DNA of 64,000 nucleotides, from the NCBI RefSeq assembly GCF_013184745.1, contig NZ_JAATVU010000011.1, positions 62,001 to 126,000 on the forward strand, in the 5' to 3' direction. The notes under the pieces are model-generated. The model saw only the letters and a program-made list of their open reading frames with translations, had not been told where the DNA came from and did not search any database. This document shows, piece by piece, positions 28,006 through 36,848 of the stretch (positions within the stretch are counted from its first letter, which is position 1; the number at the start of each line of letters is the position of its first letter). A program made the translations under genes and the position numbers. The DNA comes from Mangrovicoccus sp. HB161399 (GTDB taxonomy: Bacteria; Pseudomonadota; Alphaproteobacteria; Rhodobacterales; Rhodobacteraceae).

Positions 28006-28878
28006 TCAGGCGCGGCGGCTTTCGCGGACGAGCCGGTCGATCATCGGGGTGAAGATCAGCTGCATCGCCAGGTCCATCTTGCCGCCGGGGATCACGATGG
28101 AATTGGCGCGGGTCATCCAGCTGTTGTGGATCATCGAAGTCAGGTACGGGAAATCGATGCCGCGGGGGTTCTTGAAGCGGATCACCAGCAGGCTCTCGTC
28201 GGCGGTGGGGATCCAGCGGGCGATGAACGGGTTCGAAGTGTCGACCACCGGAACGCGCTGGAAGTTGACGTCGGTTTCGGTGAACTGCGGACAGATGCAG
28301 TGCACATAGGCATGCATGCGGCGCAGGATCACGTCGGTGACGGCCTCGGTCGTGTAGCCGCGGCTGGCGCGGTCGCGGTGGATCTTCTGGATCCATTCGA
28401 GGTTGATCACCGGCACGACGCCGATCTTCAGATCCGCCAGCGCCGAGAGGTTCACCTCGTCATTGTGCACCGCGCCGTGCAGCCCCTCGTAGAACAGCAG
28501 GTCCGAGCCTTCCTCCAGCGCCTCCCAGTCGGTGAAGTTGCCGGGCTCGACGCCGTAGCGCTCCGCCTCCTTGTCGTCATGGACATAGTGGCGGGTGCGG
28601 CCCGTGCCGGTCTCGCCGTAGCTGCGGAAGGTCTCCTCCAGCTCCTTCAGCTCGTTGGCCTCGTAGGAGAAATGGCTGAAGGTCTGGTCTCCGGCTTCCA
28701 GGCGGGCGGCGAGTTCGGCCTTCATGTCGTTGCGGTTCAGCCGGTGGAAGGCGTCGCCCTCGATGGAGACGGCCTTGATCCCCTCGCGGCGGAAGATCTG
28801 GTCGAAGGTGCTTTTCACCGTCGTCGTGCCAGCCCCGGAGGAGCCGGTCACCGAGATGATCGGGTGCTTCTTGGACAT
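28006..28878 (-). CDS. cbbP: phosphoribulokinase
   Basis: A 290-residue class I (proteobacterial) phosphoribulokinase making ribulose 1,5-bisphosphate. P-loop GSSGAGTTT at 12-20, SIEGDAFHRLNR with catalytic Asp, and FYEGLHGAV. The bacterial form is usually activated by NADH. Together with RuBisCO it commits the cell to CO2 fixation. Confidence 0.97.
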   Translation of the reverse strand: MSKKHPIISVTGSSGAGTTTVKSTFDQIFRREGIKAVSIEGDAFHRLNRNDMKAELAARLEAGDQTFSHFSYEANELKELEETFRSYGETGTGRTRHYVHDDKEAERYGVEPGNFTDWEALEEGSDLLFYEGLHGAVHNDEVNLSALADLKIGVVPVINLEWIQKIHRDRASRGYTTEAVTDVILRRMHAYVHCICPQFTETDVNFQRVPVVDTSNPFIARWIPTADESLLVIRFKNPRGIDFPYLTSMIHNSWMTRANSIVIPGGKMDLAMQLIFTPMIDRLVRESRRA

Positions 28879-28895
28879 TTCTCTGGTCTTTCAGG

Positions 28896-29897
28896 TCAGG
28901 CGCGGAACAGTCCGCGCGTGCCGAAGAGGGCGGAGACCTCCTCCTCCGGCAGGTCGTGATAGACGGTGAGCCGCTCCACGGCGCGGGCGGAGCCGAAGGC
29001 GAGGGGCGATCGCGCATGCAGGTTCAGCGGCATCTGGTCGAGCATCCGTTCGGTGCCGTTCGTTGCCTTGCCCCCGGCCTGCTCGATCACCATGGCGATC
29101 GGGTGGCATTCATAGGCCATCCGCAGCCGCCCCTGGCCGTAGCCGTCGCGCCCGTCGCCGGGATAGAGGAAGATGCCGCCGCGGGTCAGGATGCGGTGGG
29201 TTTCGGCCACCAGCGAGGCGATCCAGCGCATGTTCCAGTTGCGCCCGCAGGGTCCGTCGCGCCCCGAGAGGCAGTCGTCGACGAAGCTGCGCACCGGGCG
29301 GCTCCAATGGCGGTAGTTCGAGGCGTTGATCGCGAATTCGCGCGTCTCAGTGGGGACTTCCAGCGTTCCGGCCGCGATCCAGCGCCCGGTGGCGCGGTCC
29401 AGCACGAAGCGCAGCACGCCCTCGCCGAAGGTGGCGACCAGCTGGGTCGAGGGGCCGTAGATGAAGTAGCCGGCCGCGATCAGCGCATGGCCGTCGCGCA
29501 GAACGCTGGCCTCGGGCGACATCGCCGCCTGGGAAATCCCGAAGATCGTGCCGATCGAGACATTGACGTCGATGTTGGACGAGCCGTCGAGCGGGTCGAT
29601 GGCCAGGGCCAGCGTGCCCGCGGGATCGACCTCCAGCACCTCGTCGCGCTCTTCGGAGGCGTAGTGGCGCACGCCTGTCCCGGCAACGGCGGCGAGGAAG
29701 GCCTCGTCGGCCATCACGTCCAGGGCCTTCTGCGCGTCGCCATCGGCATTCTCTCCGACTTCGGCGCCGAGCGCATCGCCCAGGGGACCTGCGGCAATCC
29801 TTGCGGCAAGGCCGGCGGCAACCCCGGCCAGAGCCGTCATCAGCGGGCGGAGCGCGTCGGGCATGCGCTCCGTTCCGGCCTCAAGACCGTTCTGCAT
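28896..29897 (-). CDS. cbbF: class I fructose-1,6-bisphosphatase
   Basis: A 333-residue phosphatase, first gene of the Calvin operon. Metal-binding signature [19 protein letters not shown] and the C-terminal GGIFLYPGD and [10 protein letters not shown] segments mark class I. In cbb operons this enzyme normally also handles sedoheptulose 1,7-bisphosphate. ATG 29897 was chosen because GGGAGG lies 8 bases upstream; an alternative TTG two codons earlier is too close. Confidence 0.95.
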   Translation of the reverse strand: MQNGLEAGTERMPDALRPLMTALAGVAAGLAARIAAGPLGDALGAEVGENADGDAQKALDVMADEAFLAAVAGTGVRHYASEERDEVLEVDPAGTLALAIDPLDGSSNIDVNVSIGTIFGISQAAMSPEASVLRDGHALIAAGYFIYGPSTQLVATFGEGVLRFVLDRATGRWIAAGTLEVPTETREFAINASNYRHWSRPVRSFVDDCLSGRDGPCGRNWNMRWIASLVAETHRILTRGGIFLYPGDGRDGYGQGRLRMAYECHPIAMVIEQAGGKATNGTERMLDQMPLNLHARSPLAFGSARAVERLTVYHDLPEEEVSALFGTRGLFRA

Positions 29898-29999
29898 CGT
29901 CAAGGCCTCCCTTCCTCAACTTGCTTCGTTGCGGTTGATAATCGGCATTTCCCGCCCTATGGAAATTTAATCATTCTGATGGAGGAGTCAGAAAACCTG
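29898..29999. promoter_or_regulatory. cbbF-cbbR divergent control region
   Basis: About 100 AT-richer bases between the operon and cbbR. Candidate CbbR half-sites fit the LysR form: TTA-N7-TGA at 29967-29979, next to the cbbR start (autoregulation), and a T-N11-A at 29935-29947 on the operon side. The binding register was judged by eye only. Confidence 0.55.
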
Positions 30000-30962
30000 A
30001 TGCGGAGACTGGAACAGATCACCTTGAAGCAGCTGCGAGCCCTGGATGCAGTTGCGCGGGAGGGGGCGATCAACCGGGCGGCAGAGGCCCTGAGCCTGAC
30101 CCCGCCGGCGGTGCACAACCAGCTGAAACAGCTGGAAGATCTGATGCGATGCACGCTGTTCGACCGCTCCCGCGCGGACGGGTTCGAACTGACCGGCGAG
30201 GGCGAGTCGCTGCTTGCGGCCTATCGCGAGGGCCGCTCCGCGCTGGTCCGGTCAATACATCACATAGATGCACTCGCGGCCGGGCTGGCGGGCTCGGTCG
30301 TGCTCGGCGTGGTGTCCACCGCGAAGTATTTCGCGCCCTCGATCGTCGCCCGGCTGAAGAAGGACCTGCCCGATGTCCGCGTGCGGCTGGATGTCGGCAA
30401 CCGTGCCGACACGCTGGTCTCGCTGACCGAGCGGCGCTACGACCTGTGCATCATGGGCCGCCCGCCGCGGATGCCGCCGGTGACGGCCGAGCCGATCGGC
30501 GAGCATCCCCACCTGATCGTCGCCGCGCCCGACCATCCGCTGGCCCGCGCCACCCGCATCCGCCCGGCCGACCTGCTGGACCAGGCCTTCATCCTGCGCG
30601 AGCCTGGCTCGGGGACGCGGATCCTCGCCACGCGCTATCTCGACGAGGTGGGCGAGGGTCGCGAGATGGAGGTGTTCGAGATGAACTCCAACGAGACGAT
30701 CAAGCAGGCGGTGATCTCGGGGCTCGGCATCGCCATGCTCTCGGGCCACACGGTCTTCGAGGAGCTGCGCAGCGGGCGCCTGGTGGCGCTGCGCTGTCCC
30801 GGCCTGCCGCTGAAGCGCCAGTGGTACCTGGTGGAGCGGCGCGACCAGAGCCACAGCCGCGCGGCGCAGAAGGTGCGCGACTGGATGCTGGAGCACCGCG
30901 AGAGCCTGCTGCCCCGGCTGGAGCTGCTGCCCAACAATCCGGGCGCGAGGGACCGGACGTGA
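30000..30962 (+). CDS. cbbR: CbbR, LysR-type activator of the Calvin operon
   Basis: A 320-residue LysR regulator. The N-terminal HTH (about 6-65) reads LKQLRALDAVAREGAINRAAEALSLTPPAVHNQ, and the effector domain contains GVVSTAKYFAPSIVARLKK and FEMNSNETIKQAVISGLGIA, typical of CbbR, which senses metabolites such as RuBP. It is divergent from cbbF. Start 30000 gives the usual CbbR N-terminus; ATG 29979 is an alternative that adds 7 residues. Its TGA overlaps the GTG of the next gene. Confidence 0.92.
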   Translation: MRRLEQITLKQLRALDAVAREGAINRAAEALSLTPPAVHNQLKQLEDLMRCTLFDRSRADGFELTGEGESLLAAYREGRSALVRSIHHIDALAAGLAGSVVLGVVSTAKYFAPSIVARLKKDLPDVRVRLDVGNRADTLVSLTERRYDLCIMGRPPRMPPVTAEPIGEHPHLIVAAPDHPLARATRIRPADLLDQAFILREPGSGTRILATRYLDEVGEGREMEVFEMNSNETIKQAVISGLGIAMLSGHTVFEELRSGRLVALRCPGLPLKRQWYLVERRDQSHSRAAQKVRDWMLEHRESLLPRLELLPNNPGARDRT

Positions 30963-31834
30963 TCGACAAGCTGGAAATGTTCCTGGCGCTGGTGCGGGAG
31001 CGCCATTTCGGCCATGCGGCCGAAAGCGTGGGCGTGACCCAGCCCAGCCTCTCGGCCGGGATCAAGCAGCTCGAAAGCCAGCTCGGCGTGCAGCTGGTCA
31101 AGCGCGGGGCGCGGTATCACGGGCTGACCCCCGAGGGCGAGCGGGTGCTGGTCTGGGCGCGGCGCATGGTCGGCGATGCCCGCGCGCTCAAGGCCGAGAT
31201 GCTGGCCCTGCGCAAGGGGCTCTCCGGCGAGCTGCGCATCGCTGCCATCCCGACGGCGCTCCCGGCCGCGGCCGAGCTGGCCGCGCGCTTCGGCGCCGCC
31301 CATCCCGAGGTGACCTTCACCGTCCTGTCGCAGAGTTCCGAGGACATCCTCGCCATGCTCGACAACCTGGAGACCGACCTGGGCGTCACCTATCTGGACG
31401 GGGCGATGCAGGGCCGCCGCAGCGTGGCGCTCTACGAGGAGGATTACTGCTTCGTCTGCCCCGAGAACGCGCCGCTGGCCGCGCGGGAGGAGCTCGGCTG
31501 GGGCGAGGTCGCTGCCGAGACCCTCTGCCTGCTGACCCCGAACATGCAGAACCGCCACATCATCAACCGCAATTTCGCCGCCGCGGGAGCGGTGGCGGCG
31601 GGAGCGGTGGAGTCGAATTCCACGGTGGTGCTGATGGCCCAGGTGGTGGAACGGGGCCTGTCTACGATCCTGCCGCGGCAGCTGGCCGAATTCATCGCCA
31701 GCGGCAAGCCGGTACGGATCATCCCGATGGCCGCTCCGGCGCAACGCCATCTGGTCGGCGTGGTCGCGCCCGACCGCGATCCGCTGCCGCCGCTGGTGGA
31801 GGCCTTCCTGCGCCGGGCTGCGCCGGCACCCTGA
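30959..31834 (+). CDS. second LysR regulator, coupled to cbbR (FdsR/OxyR-like)
   Basis: A 291-residue LysR protein starting at GTG 30959, inside the cbbR stop (GTGA overlap). HTH KLEMFLALVRERHFGHAAESVGVTQPSLSAGIKQ; effector domain AIPTALPAAAELAARFGA and ESNSTVVLMAQVVERGLSTIL. The wording is close to the regulators found beside NAD-dependent formate dehydrogenase (fds) operons, but no fds genes follow here. Coupling to cbbR suggests joint control of CO2 fixation and an electron-donor pathway encoded elsewhere. That link is inference. Confidence 0.85.
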   Translation: MIDKLEMFLALVRERHFGHAAESVGVTQPSLSAGIKQLESQLGVQLVKRGARYHGLTPEGERVLVWARRMVGDARALKAEMLALRKGLSGELRIAAIPTALPAAAELAARFGAAHPEVTFTVLSQSSEDILAMLDNLETDLGVTYLDGAMQGRRSVALYEEDYCFVCPENAPLAAREELGWGEVAAETLCLLTPNMQNRHIINRNFAAAGAVAAGAVESNSTVVLMAQVVERGLSTILPRQLAEFIASGKPVRIIPMAAPAQRHLVGVVAPDRDPLPPLVEAFLRRAAPAP

Positions 31835-31900
31835 GCGCCGTTCACGTCCGGTTAATCGGTCGGGGCGCATGAAGGGACAGCGACGCGGAGGGGACGCGCG

Positions 31901-32605
31901 ATGGCACAGCATGCAAGCCCGCAGGCCGGACGGCCCGGGCCGCGGGACGCGGAGTCCGGCGGCGCGGAAAGGCTGGAGATCCTGCTGCTCGAGGACGAGC
32001 GCACCGACCGGATGCGGCTGCAGCGGCTGCTGGCCGCGACCGGCACGGACATGCAGGTCACGGCTTGCGCGACGCTGGAGGATTTCATCGCCGCCATAGA
32101 GCACGGGCGCTTCGATCTCGCGCTGGTCGACCGGCATATCGGCGGCTCGGACGGGCTCGACGCGGTCCCCCTGCTGCGCCGTTCCCGGCTGAATGCCGCC
32201 GTGCCGGTGATCATGGTGGCCTGCGATGCGGCCATTCCCGGGGTCGTGTCGGCGATGCGCGCGGGGTGCAGCGATTTCCTCGGCAAGGAGGAGCTGAGCG
32301 CCGACAGGCTGCAGGCGGCCATCCGCGGCGCGCTCGGGGCGGGACTGGCGGGCCGCGCGCCGCTGGAGGACGCGGTGCTGGCCGAGGTTGCCGAACGCGT
32401 GGTCGCGGAGGTCGCCGCGGCTGCGGCGGAGGCCGTGCAGCCCGTGCTGCGGCGCATCTACGCGCGGATTGCGGCCCTCCGCGACGCCGCTCCGCCGGAG
32501 CCGGACGACGTGGCCCGCCTGCTCGGCGAGCTGGAGGAGGACTGCCGGCAGCTATGGCAGCATGTCGACGGGCTCGGCGGCCCCGGCGCCCGCCGCGTCA
32601 TGTAG
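31901..32605 (+). CDS. stand-alone receiver protein with helical C-terminus
   Basis: A 234-residue response regulator without DNA-binding domain. Receiver (about 25-145): acidic cluster EDE at 31-33, phospho-acceptor Asp77 in LALVDRHIGG, Lys129 in FLGKEEL. The C-terminal part (about 155-225) is an alanine/glutamate-rich helix pair that could be a coiled coil or histidine-phosphotransfer-like dimer. GGAGGGGA precedes ATG 31901. It faces the stressosome operon across an 0.9-kb spacer and may be one of its outputs. Confidence 0.83.
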   Translation: MAQHASPQAGRPGPRDAESGGAERLEILLLEDERTDRMRLQRLLAATGTDMQVTACATLEDFIAAIEHGRFDLALVDRHIGGSDGLDAVPLLRRSRLNAAVPVIMVACDAAIPGVVSAMRAGCSDFLGKEELSADRLQAAIRGALGAGLAGRAPLEDAVLAEVAERVVAEVAAAAAEAVQPVLRRIYARIAALRDAAPPEPDDVARLLGELEEDCRQLWQHVDGLGGPGARRVM

Positions 32606-33304
32606 CGCGGCGAACGGCACTTCCGACTGCGCGTGAACGCACGCGGCCCGACTTGCCGGACGGATGACGCGCCAGTACGGCCAAACACGGATTTCCCGCT
32701 GCACGGCCTCTTTCTTGCTGGCGGACCATGGGGCGGTCTTCCTCGCAGAGCTAGGGGCCGAAGCAGAGGGGGGGGCGGCACCTGGCCCGGGCACTCCTGC
32801 AAGCCTCGGCGCCCCGCGCCCCGGGACTTCCCGTCACCAATGCCCGGATGTCTGACGCCATTGGAGTTCAATTTTCGGGAGGTTCGACTGCCGGAGATGC
32901 GAGGGCGCTCTGCGAGGAATCCGCTTGCGGCCATGCAATCGTCGGAAGCAGCATGGTCCGGACCGGCCGGAATGTCCCCGATGCCAGTTCGGGGCGGCTG
33001 TCCGACCGGGCGGCGCTTCTAGGTGCCGGCGTTCGCGCGGGTTGGGCAGCTGGCTGGGCAATGGCGGTGCGCGGCCCCGGTTTCCCGGCGCATTCGCCCA
33101 GGGCACAGGGATGGCCGCCGTGCTGCCGGCCCGGCCGGCCATGGCCGCTGCCTCCCGCGACAGCAGTGCGTCCAGTCGCGATACTCATGGCAAAGGAGCG
33201 TTGCGGCCATCGGCGGCCCCTGTACGAGGCGGTCAACCATCCGCTGCACCGGGAGATCTGCACCAGGAGGTGATCAATTGACTATTCTACGCCCGTCCCG
33301 CCGG
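32606..33304. other. gene-poor stretch of about 700 bases
   Basis: Overlapping frames on all strands but no motif, ribosome binding site or conserved wording that I recognise. It lies downstream of both the receiver gene and the stressosome operon, so it serves as a convergent 3' spacer. Confidence 0.4.
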
Positions 33305-33472
33305 TCAGTTGGAGATCAGGAGTTCGCGCTCGACGTCCGCCAAGCGGCTGCCAGTTTCGAACATCTCGAGAACCTGCGACGCAAACGCCCGTCCGGCAAG
33401 CCGGCTGGTCAGCTCGTTGCGGAGCCGGTCCGGCGGCCGTTCGTGAGGGCCATGAACGCCGCTGGCTGGCAC
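33305..33472 (-). CDS. possible 55-residue protein at the end of the stressosome operon
   Basis: A short frame beginning at GTG 33472, 25 bases behind the last kinase gene. The C-terminal two-thirds (DRLRNELTSRLAGRAFASQV then LEMFETGSRLADVERELLISN) has the even, charged, helical look of a real protein, and the frame ends cleanly at TGA. The start and the ribosome binding site are weak. An AT-rich direct repeat (AAAGAATAT twice) lies just upstream. It may be a small regulator or only chance. Confidence 0.3.
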   Translation of the reverse strand: MPASGVHGPHERPPDRLRNELTSRLAGRAFASQVLEMFETGSRLADVERELLISN

Positions 33473-33497
33473 CCTGCCGGTCGCGGCGTCATATTCT

Positions 33498-34244
33498 TTA
33501 TATTCTTTGCTGCAAGTCGGCGGCTGCGCGGTGCGCGCTGGCGGAGGACGTGCATGGCAAGGTGATGCGGACAAGCAGGCCGCGGCCGCTGCCCGGCGTT
33601 TCGAGCGAAAGCTGCCCGCCATGGATCTCGGCCAGGCGGCCAAGGATCGCGAGGCCGAGACCCGCGCCTTCGTCCTCGTCGCGCGAGCGCAGCTTGCCCA
33701 GCGGGGCGCAGGCGGCGTCCCGCTGGGCCTGGGGAATGCCCGGGCCGTCATCGCCGACGAGAATCTCGGCCTGTCCGTTGCGGCGCCGGGCCAGGATGCG
33801 GATCGAGGGCGGTCCGGGGTGGTGGCGAAGGGAATTGGTGACCAGGATGCGGAACAGCATTTCCGCCTGTGCGCCGGACATCGGCACGCAGAGCCCGGCG
33901 GCAATCCGCGGCCGCAGCCGGGTGCCCGCGGGAAGCAGCGTTCCGTCCAGCACCCGGCCCAGGGCCCCGGCCAGTTCGGCGGTGGCGCCGGGCTCCGCGG
34001 CGAGACGCAGATAGGCCAGCGCCCCGTCGAGCATGTTCTCGAGCCGCCGGGCGTGGCTTTGTATCAGCTCCAGCGACAGCGCCACCTGGCCAGGGGCGGC
34101 CACCCCGGCTTCGGCCAGATCTTCTGAGACCCAGCCTGGCAGCTCCCGAAGGGCGCGCAGGCTCGCCCGGATGTCATGCGCGGCCCGCCGCAGTAGCGCG
34201 TCATCCAAATTGCAGGCGGCAGCCGGACGGGGCGGGGCGGCCAT
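33498..34244 (-). CDS. histidine kinase (soluble, DHp plus ATPase only)
   Basis: A 248-residue kinase with no sensor or membrane segment. The phospho-acceptor box lies near the start (RRAAHDIRASLRALRE, His23), followed by the dimerisation helix and a GHKL ATPase: N box FRILVTNSLRHHP, G1 DDGPGIP, G2 GAGLGLAI. It starts 3 bases behind the receiver gene, ending the rsb operon. It should receive input from partner proteins, or act in reverse as a phosphatase or phosphotransfer module. Confidence 0.85.
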   Translation of the reverse strand: MAAPPRPAAACNLDDALLRRAAHDIRASLRALRELPGWVSEDLAEAGVAAPGQVALSLELIQSHARRLENMLDGALAYLRLAAEPGATAELAGALGRVLDGTLLPAGTRLRPRIAAGLCVPMSGAQAEMLFRILVTNSLRHHPGPPSIRILARRRNGQAEILVGDDGPGIPQAQRDAACAPLGKLRSRDEDEGAGLGLAILGRLAEIHGGQLSLETPGSGRGLLVRITLPCTSSASAHRAAADLQQRI

Positions 34245-34247
34245 GGC

Positions 34248-34643
34248 TCAGCCGGCCTCGGCGACGTGCCGCGCCATGGCCTCGAGATCGGCCCGGGCGA
34301 GCGGCTTGCTGACGAAGCCGCGCACCTGCGGGAAGCCTTCGGCCCAGCGGCGGTCGCGCGGGTTCATCGAAGTGGTCAGGATCATGATGACCGGCCGCGT
34401 CCGGTCGCCGTATTCCGCCCGGAGCGCCTCGAGAAACTCGATGCCGGTCATGCGCGGCATGTTGATGTCGAGCAGGATGCCGTCCACCGCGGCGCCCTCG
34501 GCGCTGCGCAGGTAGCCGAGCGCGTCCGGCGCGTAGGTGAAGGTGACGATCTCGGCCGCGCAGCCGCTGCGCCGGATGATACGCTCGTGCATCATCTGGT
34601 CCGAGCGCTCGTCGTCGATCACCATGAGCCGTCCGATCGTCAT
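34248..34643 (-). CDS. single-domain response regulator in the stressosome operon
   Basis: A 131-residue CheY-like receiver: acidic pair DDE at 10-12, Asp59 in GILLDINMPRM, Thr/Ser switch in ILTTSMNP, Lys113 in VSKPL. The wording (SDQMMHERIIRRSG, LLDINMPRMTGIEFLE) resembles receivers paired with bacteriophytochrome-like kinases. ATG overlaps the stop codon of the upstream kinase by 4 bases. It probably accepts phosphate from one or both neighbouring kinases. Confidence 0.88.
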   Translation of the reverse strand: MTIGRLMVIDDERSDQMMHERIIRRSGCAAEIVTFTYAPDALGYLRSAEGAAVDGILLDINMPRMTGIEFLEALRAEYGDRTRPVIMILTTSMNPRDRRWAEGFPQVRGFVSKPLARADLEAMARHVAEAG

Positions 34644-35800
34644 GGCTCCGGCCCCTCGGCGTGCCGCGGCAGCGTCACGCGGAAGACGGTGCCTTCGCCT
34701 TCGCCCGGCTCCACCCCGATCGCGCCGTCATGCTTGGTCGCGATCCGCTTGCAGATCGCGAGTCCCAGCCCCGAGCCGGGATAGTCGTCATGGGCATGCA
34801 GGCGCTGGAACAGGCCGAAGATCCGCTCCCCTTGGCCGGGGGGGATGCCGATGCCGCGGTCGCGCACGGTGATCACCGCCGGATCAGCCGCCGGATCGGC
34901 GCAGGAGATCTCCACCTTCTGGGGCCGGCCGGGATCGCGGAACTTGATCGCGTTGGCGACGAGGTTCTGGAACAGGATCCGCAGCTGGGTCTCGTCGCCG
35001 CGCACCTCGGGCAGCGCGCCGAGGACGACCTCTGCGCCGCCCTCCTCGATCTCGGCGAAGAGATCGGCCGCCACCGAGGCGAGGAGCCGGTCGAGGGGCA
35101 CGGGGGCGAGCACCAGCTCGGCATCGACCGTGTTGGAATAGGAAAGCAGGTCGTCGATCAGCCGCAGCATCCGCTCCACGGTCGCGGACTGCATCGCGAC
35201 AAGTTCGCGCGCGCCCTCGGGCATCCCGGCGCCGTAATCCTCGACCAGCGCGTTCAGCAGCATCCGGACCGTGTTGGTCGGCGATTTCAGGTCATGCGAG
35301 ACCGCATAGGCGAATTCCGCCTGCTCCTGGTTGTTCTGCATCAGCTCCTTGTTGGTGCGGTGCAGGTCGTCGAGCATCGCCACCACCTGCTGGGTCCGCT
35401 TTTCGACCTCGGTTTCCAGATTGTCGCGCTGGCGCGACAGCGCGAATGTCGCCAGCCGCAGGTCCTCTTCGATGCGCTGGCGTTCCTCGACCTCCTGGCG
35501 CAGCTGGCGGATCGTGTCGAGATGGCCGCGCAGCGCCATGTCGTAGACGGTCAGCGCCTCGAGAAGGAATTCCTCGCTGCACTGCGCGGTCTCCGGCGCG
35601 GCGATCGCGGCGGCGGCACCCTGGTGGATTTCGCAGATCTCGGTCAGCGATACGCCGAGCGCCATGCCCGCGCGCGCCAGCTGGAAGGCAGCTGTCAGGC
35701 CGGTCTCGTCGCCTTGGGCGGCATGGGCGGCGAGGGCGGCGGCGTAGTCCCCGGCGAAACCGGTCTCGTCCGCGGCGGGGGGATGGACGGTTTCCATCAT
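34640..35800 (-). CDS. histidine kinase with RsbU-like (RsbT-binding) N-terminal domain
   Basis: A 386-residue soluble kinase. Residues about 15-105 resemble the N-terminal domain of the phosphatase RsbU: FQLARAGMALGVSLTEICEI then EEFLLEALTVYDMALRGH, helices that in Bacillus bind the released kinase RsbT. A coiled coil (about 100-155) leads to the H box FAYAVSHDLKSPTNTVRM (His169) and a full ATPase (QNLVANAIKF, DRGIGIP, GSGLGLAICKRI). The first gene after rsbX, overlapping it by 4 bases. It appears to replace the RsbU phosphatase output with a two-component output. Confidence 0.85.
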   Translation of the reverse strand: MMETVHPPAADETGFAGDYAAALAAHAAQGDETGLTAAFQLARAGMALGVSLTEICEIHQGAAAAIAAPETAQCSEEFLLEALTVYDMALRGHLDTIRQLRQEVEERQRIEEDLRLATFALSRQRDNLETEVEKRTQQVVAMLDDLHRTNKELMQNNQEQAEFAYAVSHDLKSPTNTVRMLLNALVEDYGAGMPEGARELVAMQSATVERMLRLIDDLLSYSNTVDAELVLAPVPLDRLLASVAADLFAEIEEGGAEVVLGALPEVRGDETQLRILFQNLVANAIKFRDPGRPQKVEISCADPAADPAVITVRDRGIGIPPGQGERIFGLFQRLHAHDDYPGSGLGLAICKRIATKHDGAIGVEPGEGEGTVFRVTLPRHAEGPEP

Positions 35801-36441
35801 CGTGCATCTCCGAGGCGGAGCACAAGGGCCAGGCTGTCATCGGCCGGAAAGGCGGAACCGCGCACCAGGGCATGGGCGATCTGTCCGGGCGGCAGGCGCC
35901 GGTCGATCCGGTCGGCGAAGCCGCGGGAGATGCCGTCGGTGACGAGCACCAGGACATCGCCGGGGACAAAGCGGTGGCGCTGCACCAGCGGGCGGATGGC
36001 CGTAGAGCCCAGCGTGCCGCCGCGCTTGATGATGGCCTGCCGCCGCGGTTCGTCCGAAGTGTCCGGGCTGACCAGAACGGCGTCGACGTCCCCGACCGCC
36101 GCCCAGATCACCCGGCAGTCTCCTGGATCGATCAGGGCGAGGCCGAGCGCGGCACCGCGGGTGCCGATCAGCGCGGCGTGGCAGGCGGCGAAGATCTGGA
36201 TGAGGTCGGACCCGATCCTGCCCCCGAGCGCGGCGATGCAGGCATCGGCGGCGGCGGCGGCCTCGCGGCCGGATCCCGCGCCGTCGACCACGGCGGCAAG
36301 AAGGCAGCCCTCCAGCCAGCGCAGCAGATAGCCGTCGCCCGATGCCTGCCCGCGGATCTTCGGCTTGGAGGCAACGCCCCATCCCAGGCCTCCCGGTCCG
36401 CCGCTGCAGGGTATGAGGCCCTGGGCTACCGAGATTTCCAT
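35797..36441 (-). CDS. rsbX: RsbX-like PP2C-type serine phosphatase
   Basis: A 214-residue single-domain phosphatase of the PPM/SpoIIE type. Metal-binding aspartates are seen in LAAVVDGAGSGREA, VTDGISRGF and ADDSLALVL. Without extra domains it resembles RsbX, which dephosphorylates RsbR and RsbS and resets the stressosome. It overlaps the rsbT 3' end by 16 bases. Confidence 0.87.
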   Translation of the reverse strand: MEISVAQGLIPCSGGPGGLGWGVASKPKIRGQASGDGYLLRWLEGCLLAAVVDGAGSGREAAAAADACIAALGGRIGSDLIQIFAACHAALIGTRGAALGLALIDPGDCRVIWAAVGDVDAVLVSPDTSDEPRRQAIIKRGGTLGSTAIRPLVQRHRFVPGDVLVLVTDGISRGFADRIDRRLPPGQIAHALVRGSAFPADDSLALVLRLGDAR

Positions 36442-36848
36442 TTGACGACCGTCACGGTGACGCCCTCTCCGGGGATGGAGCGGATGTCGAATTCGTCCAT
36501 GATCCGCTGCGTCCCGGGAAGGCCGAGCCCGAGGCTGTTGCCGGTGGAAAAGCCGTCCGTCATGGCGGCGTGCAGATCCGGAATGCCCGGGCCGCGGTCC
36601 TCCGCGACGATGCGGATGCCCTGGCGCAGGTCCCTTTCCACGGTGGCGAAGGCGATGGTGCCGCGTTCGGCATAGGACACGATGTTGCGGGCAAGCTCGG
36701 AGATCGCGGTGGCGATCAGCGCCTGCTCGGGGCGGCTGAAGCCGATCTCGGCGGCCAGGTGCCGGCCGATCTGGCGGGCGGCCACGACATCGCCGTCGCG
36801 CTCGATCCGCTGCGTCTGCTCGGGGGCGAGGCCGAGCCCGGCCATCAT
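36426..36848 (-). CDS. rsbT: RsbT-like serine/threonine kinase (switch protein)
   Basis: A 140-residue GHKL kinase. N box ISELARNIVSYAERG, G1 DRGPGIPDL, G2 NSLGLGLPGTQRIMDEF. RsbT phosphorylates RsbS and RsbR after stress, leaves the complex and activates a partner. Start at ATG 36848 overlaps the rsbS stop by 4 bases (ATGA). Size and motif order match RsbT better than anti-sigma RsbW. Confidence 0.9.
   Translation of the reverse strand: MMAGLGLAPEQTQRIERDGDVVAARQIGRHLAAEIGFSRPEQALIATAISELARNIVSYAERGTIAFATVERDLRQGIRIVAEDRGPGIPDLHAAMTDGFSTGNSLGLGLPGTQRIMDEFDIRSIPGEGVTVTVVKWKSR

Noticed and set aside
25687-28959. 1090-codon plus-strand open frame
   Set aside because: Lies antisense to gap, tkt and prk, all of which have complete family signatures; the frame itself has no recognisable domain.
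32834-33281. Several short frames in the receiver-stressosome spacer
   Set aside because: No motif or conserved-looking segment; frames overlap one another on both strands.
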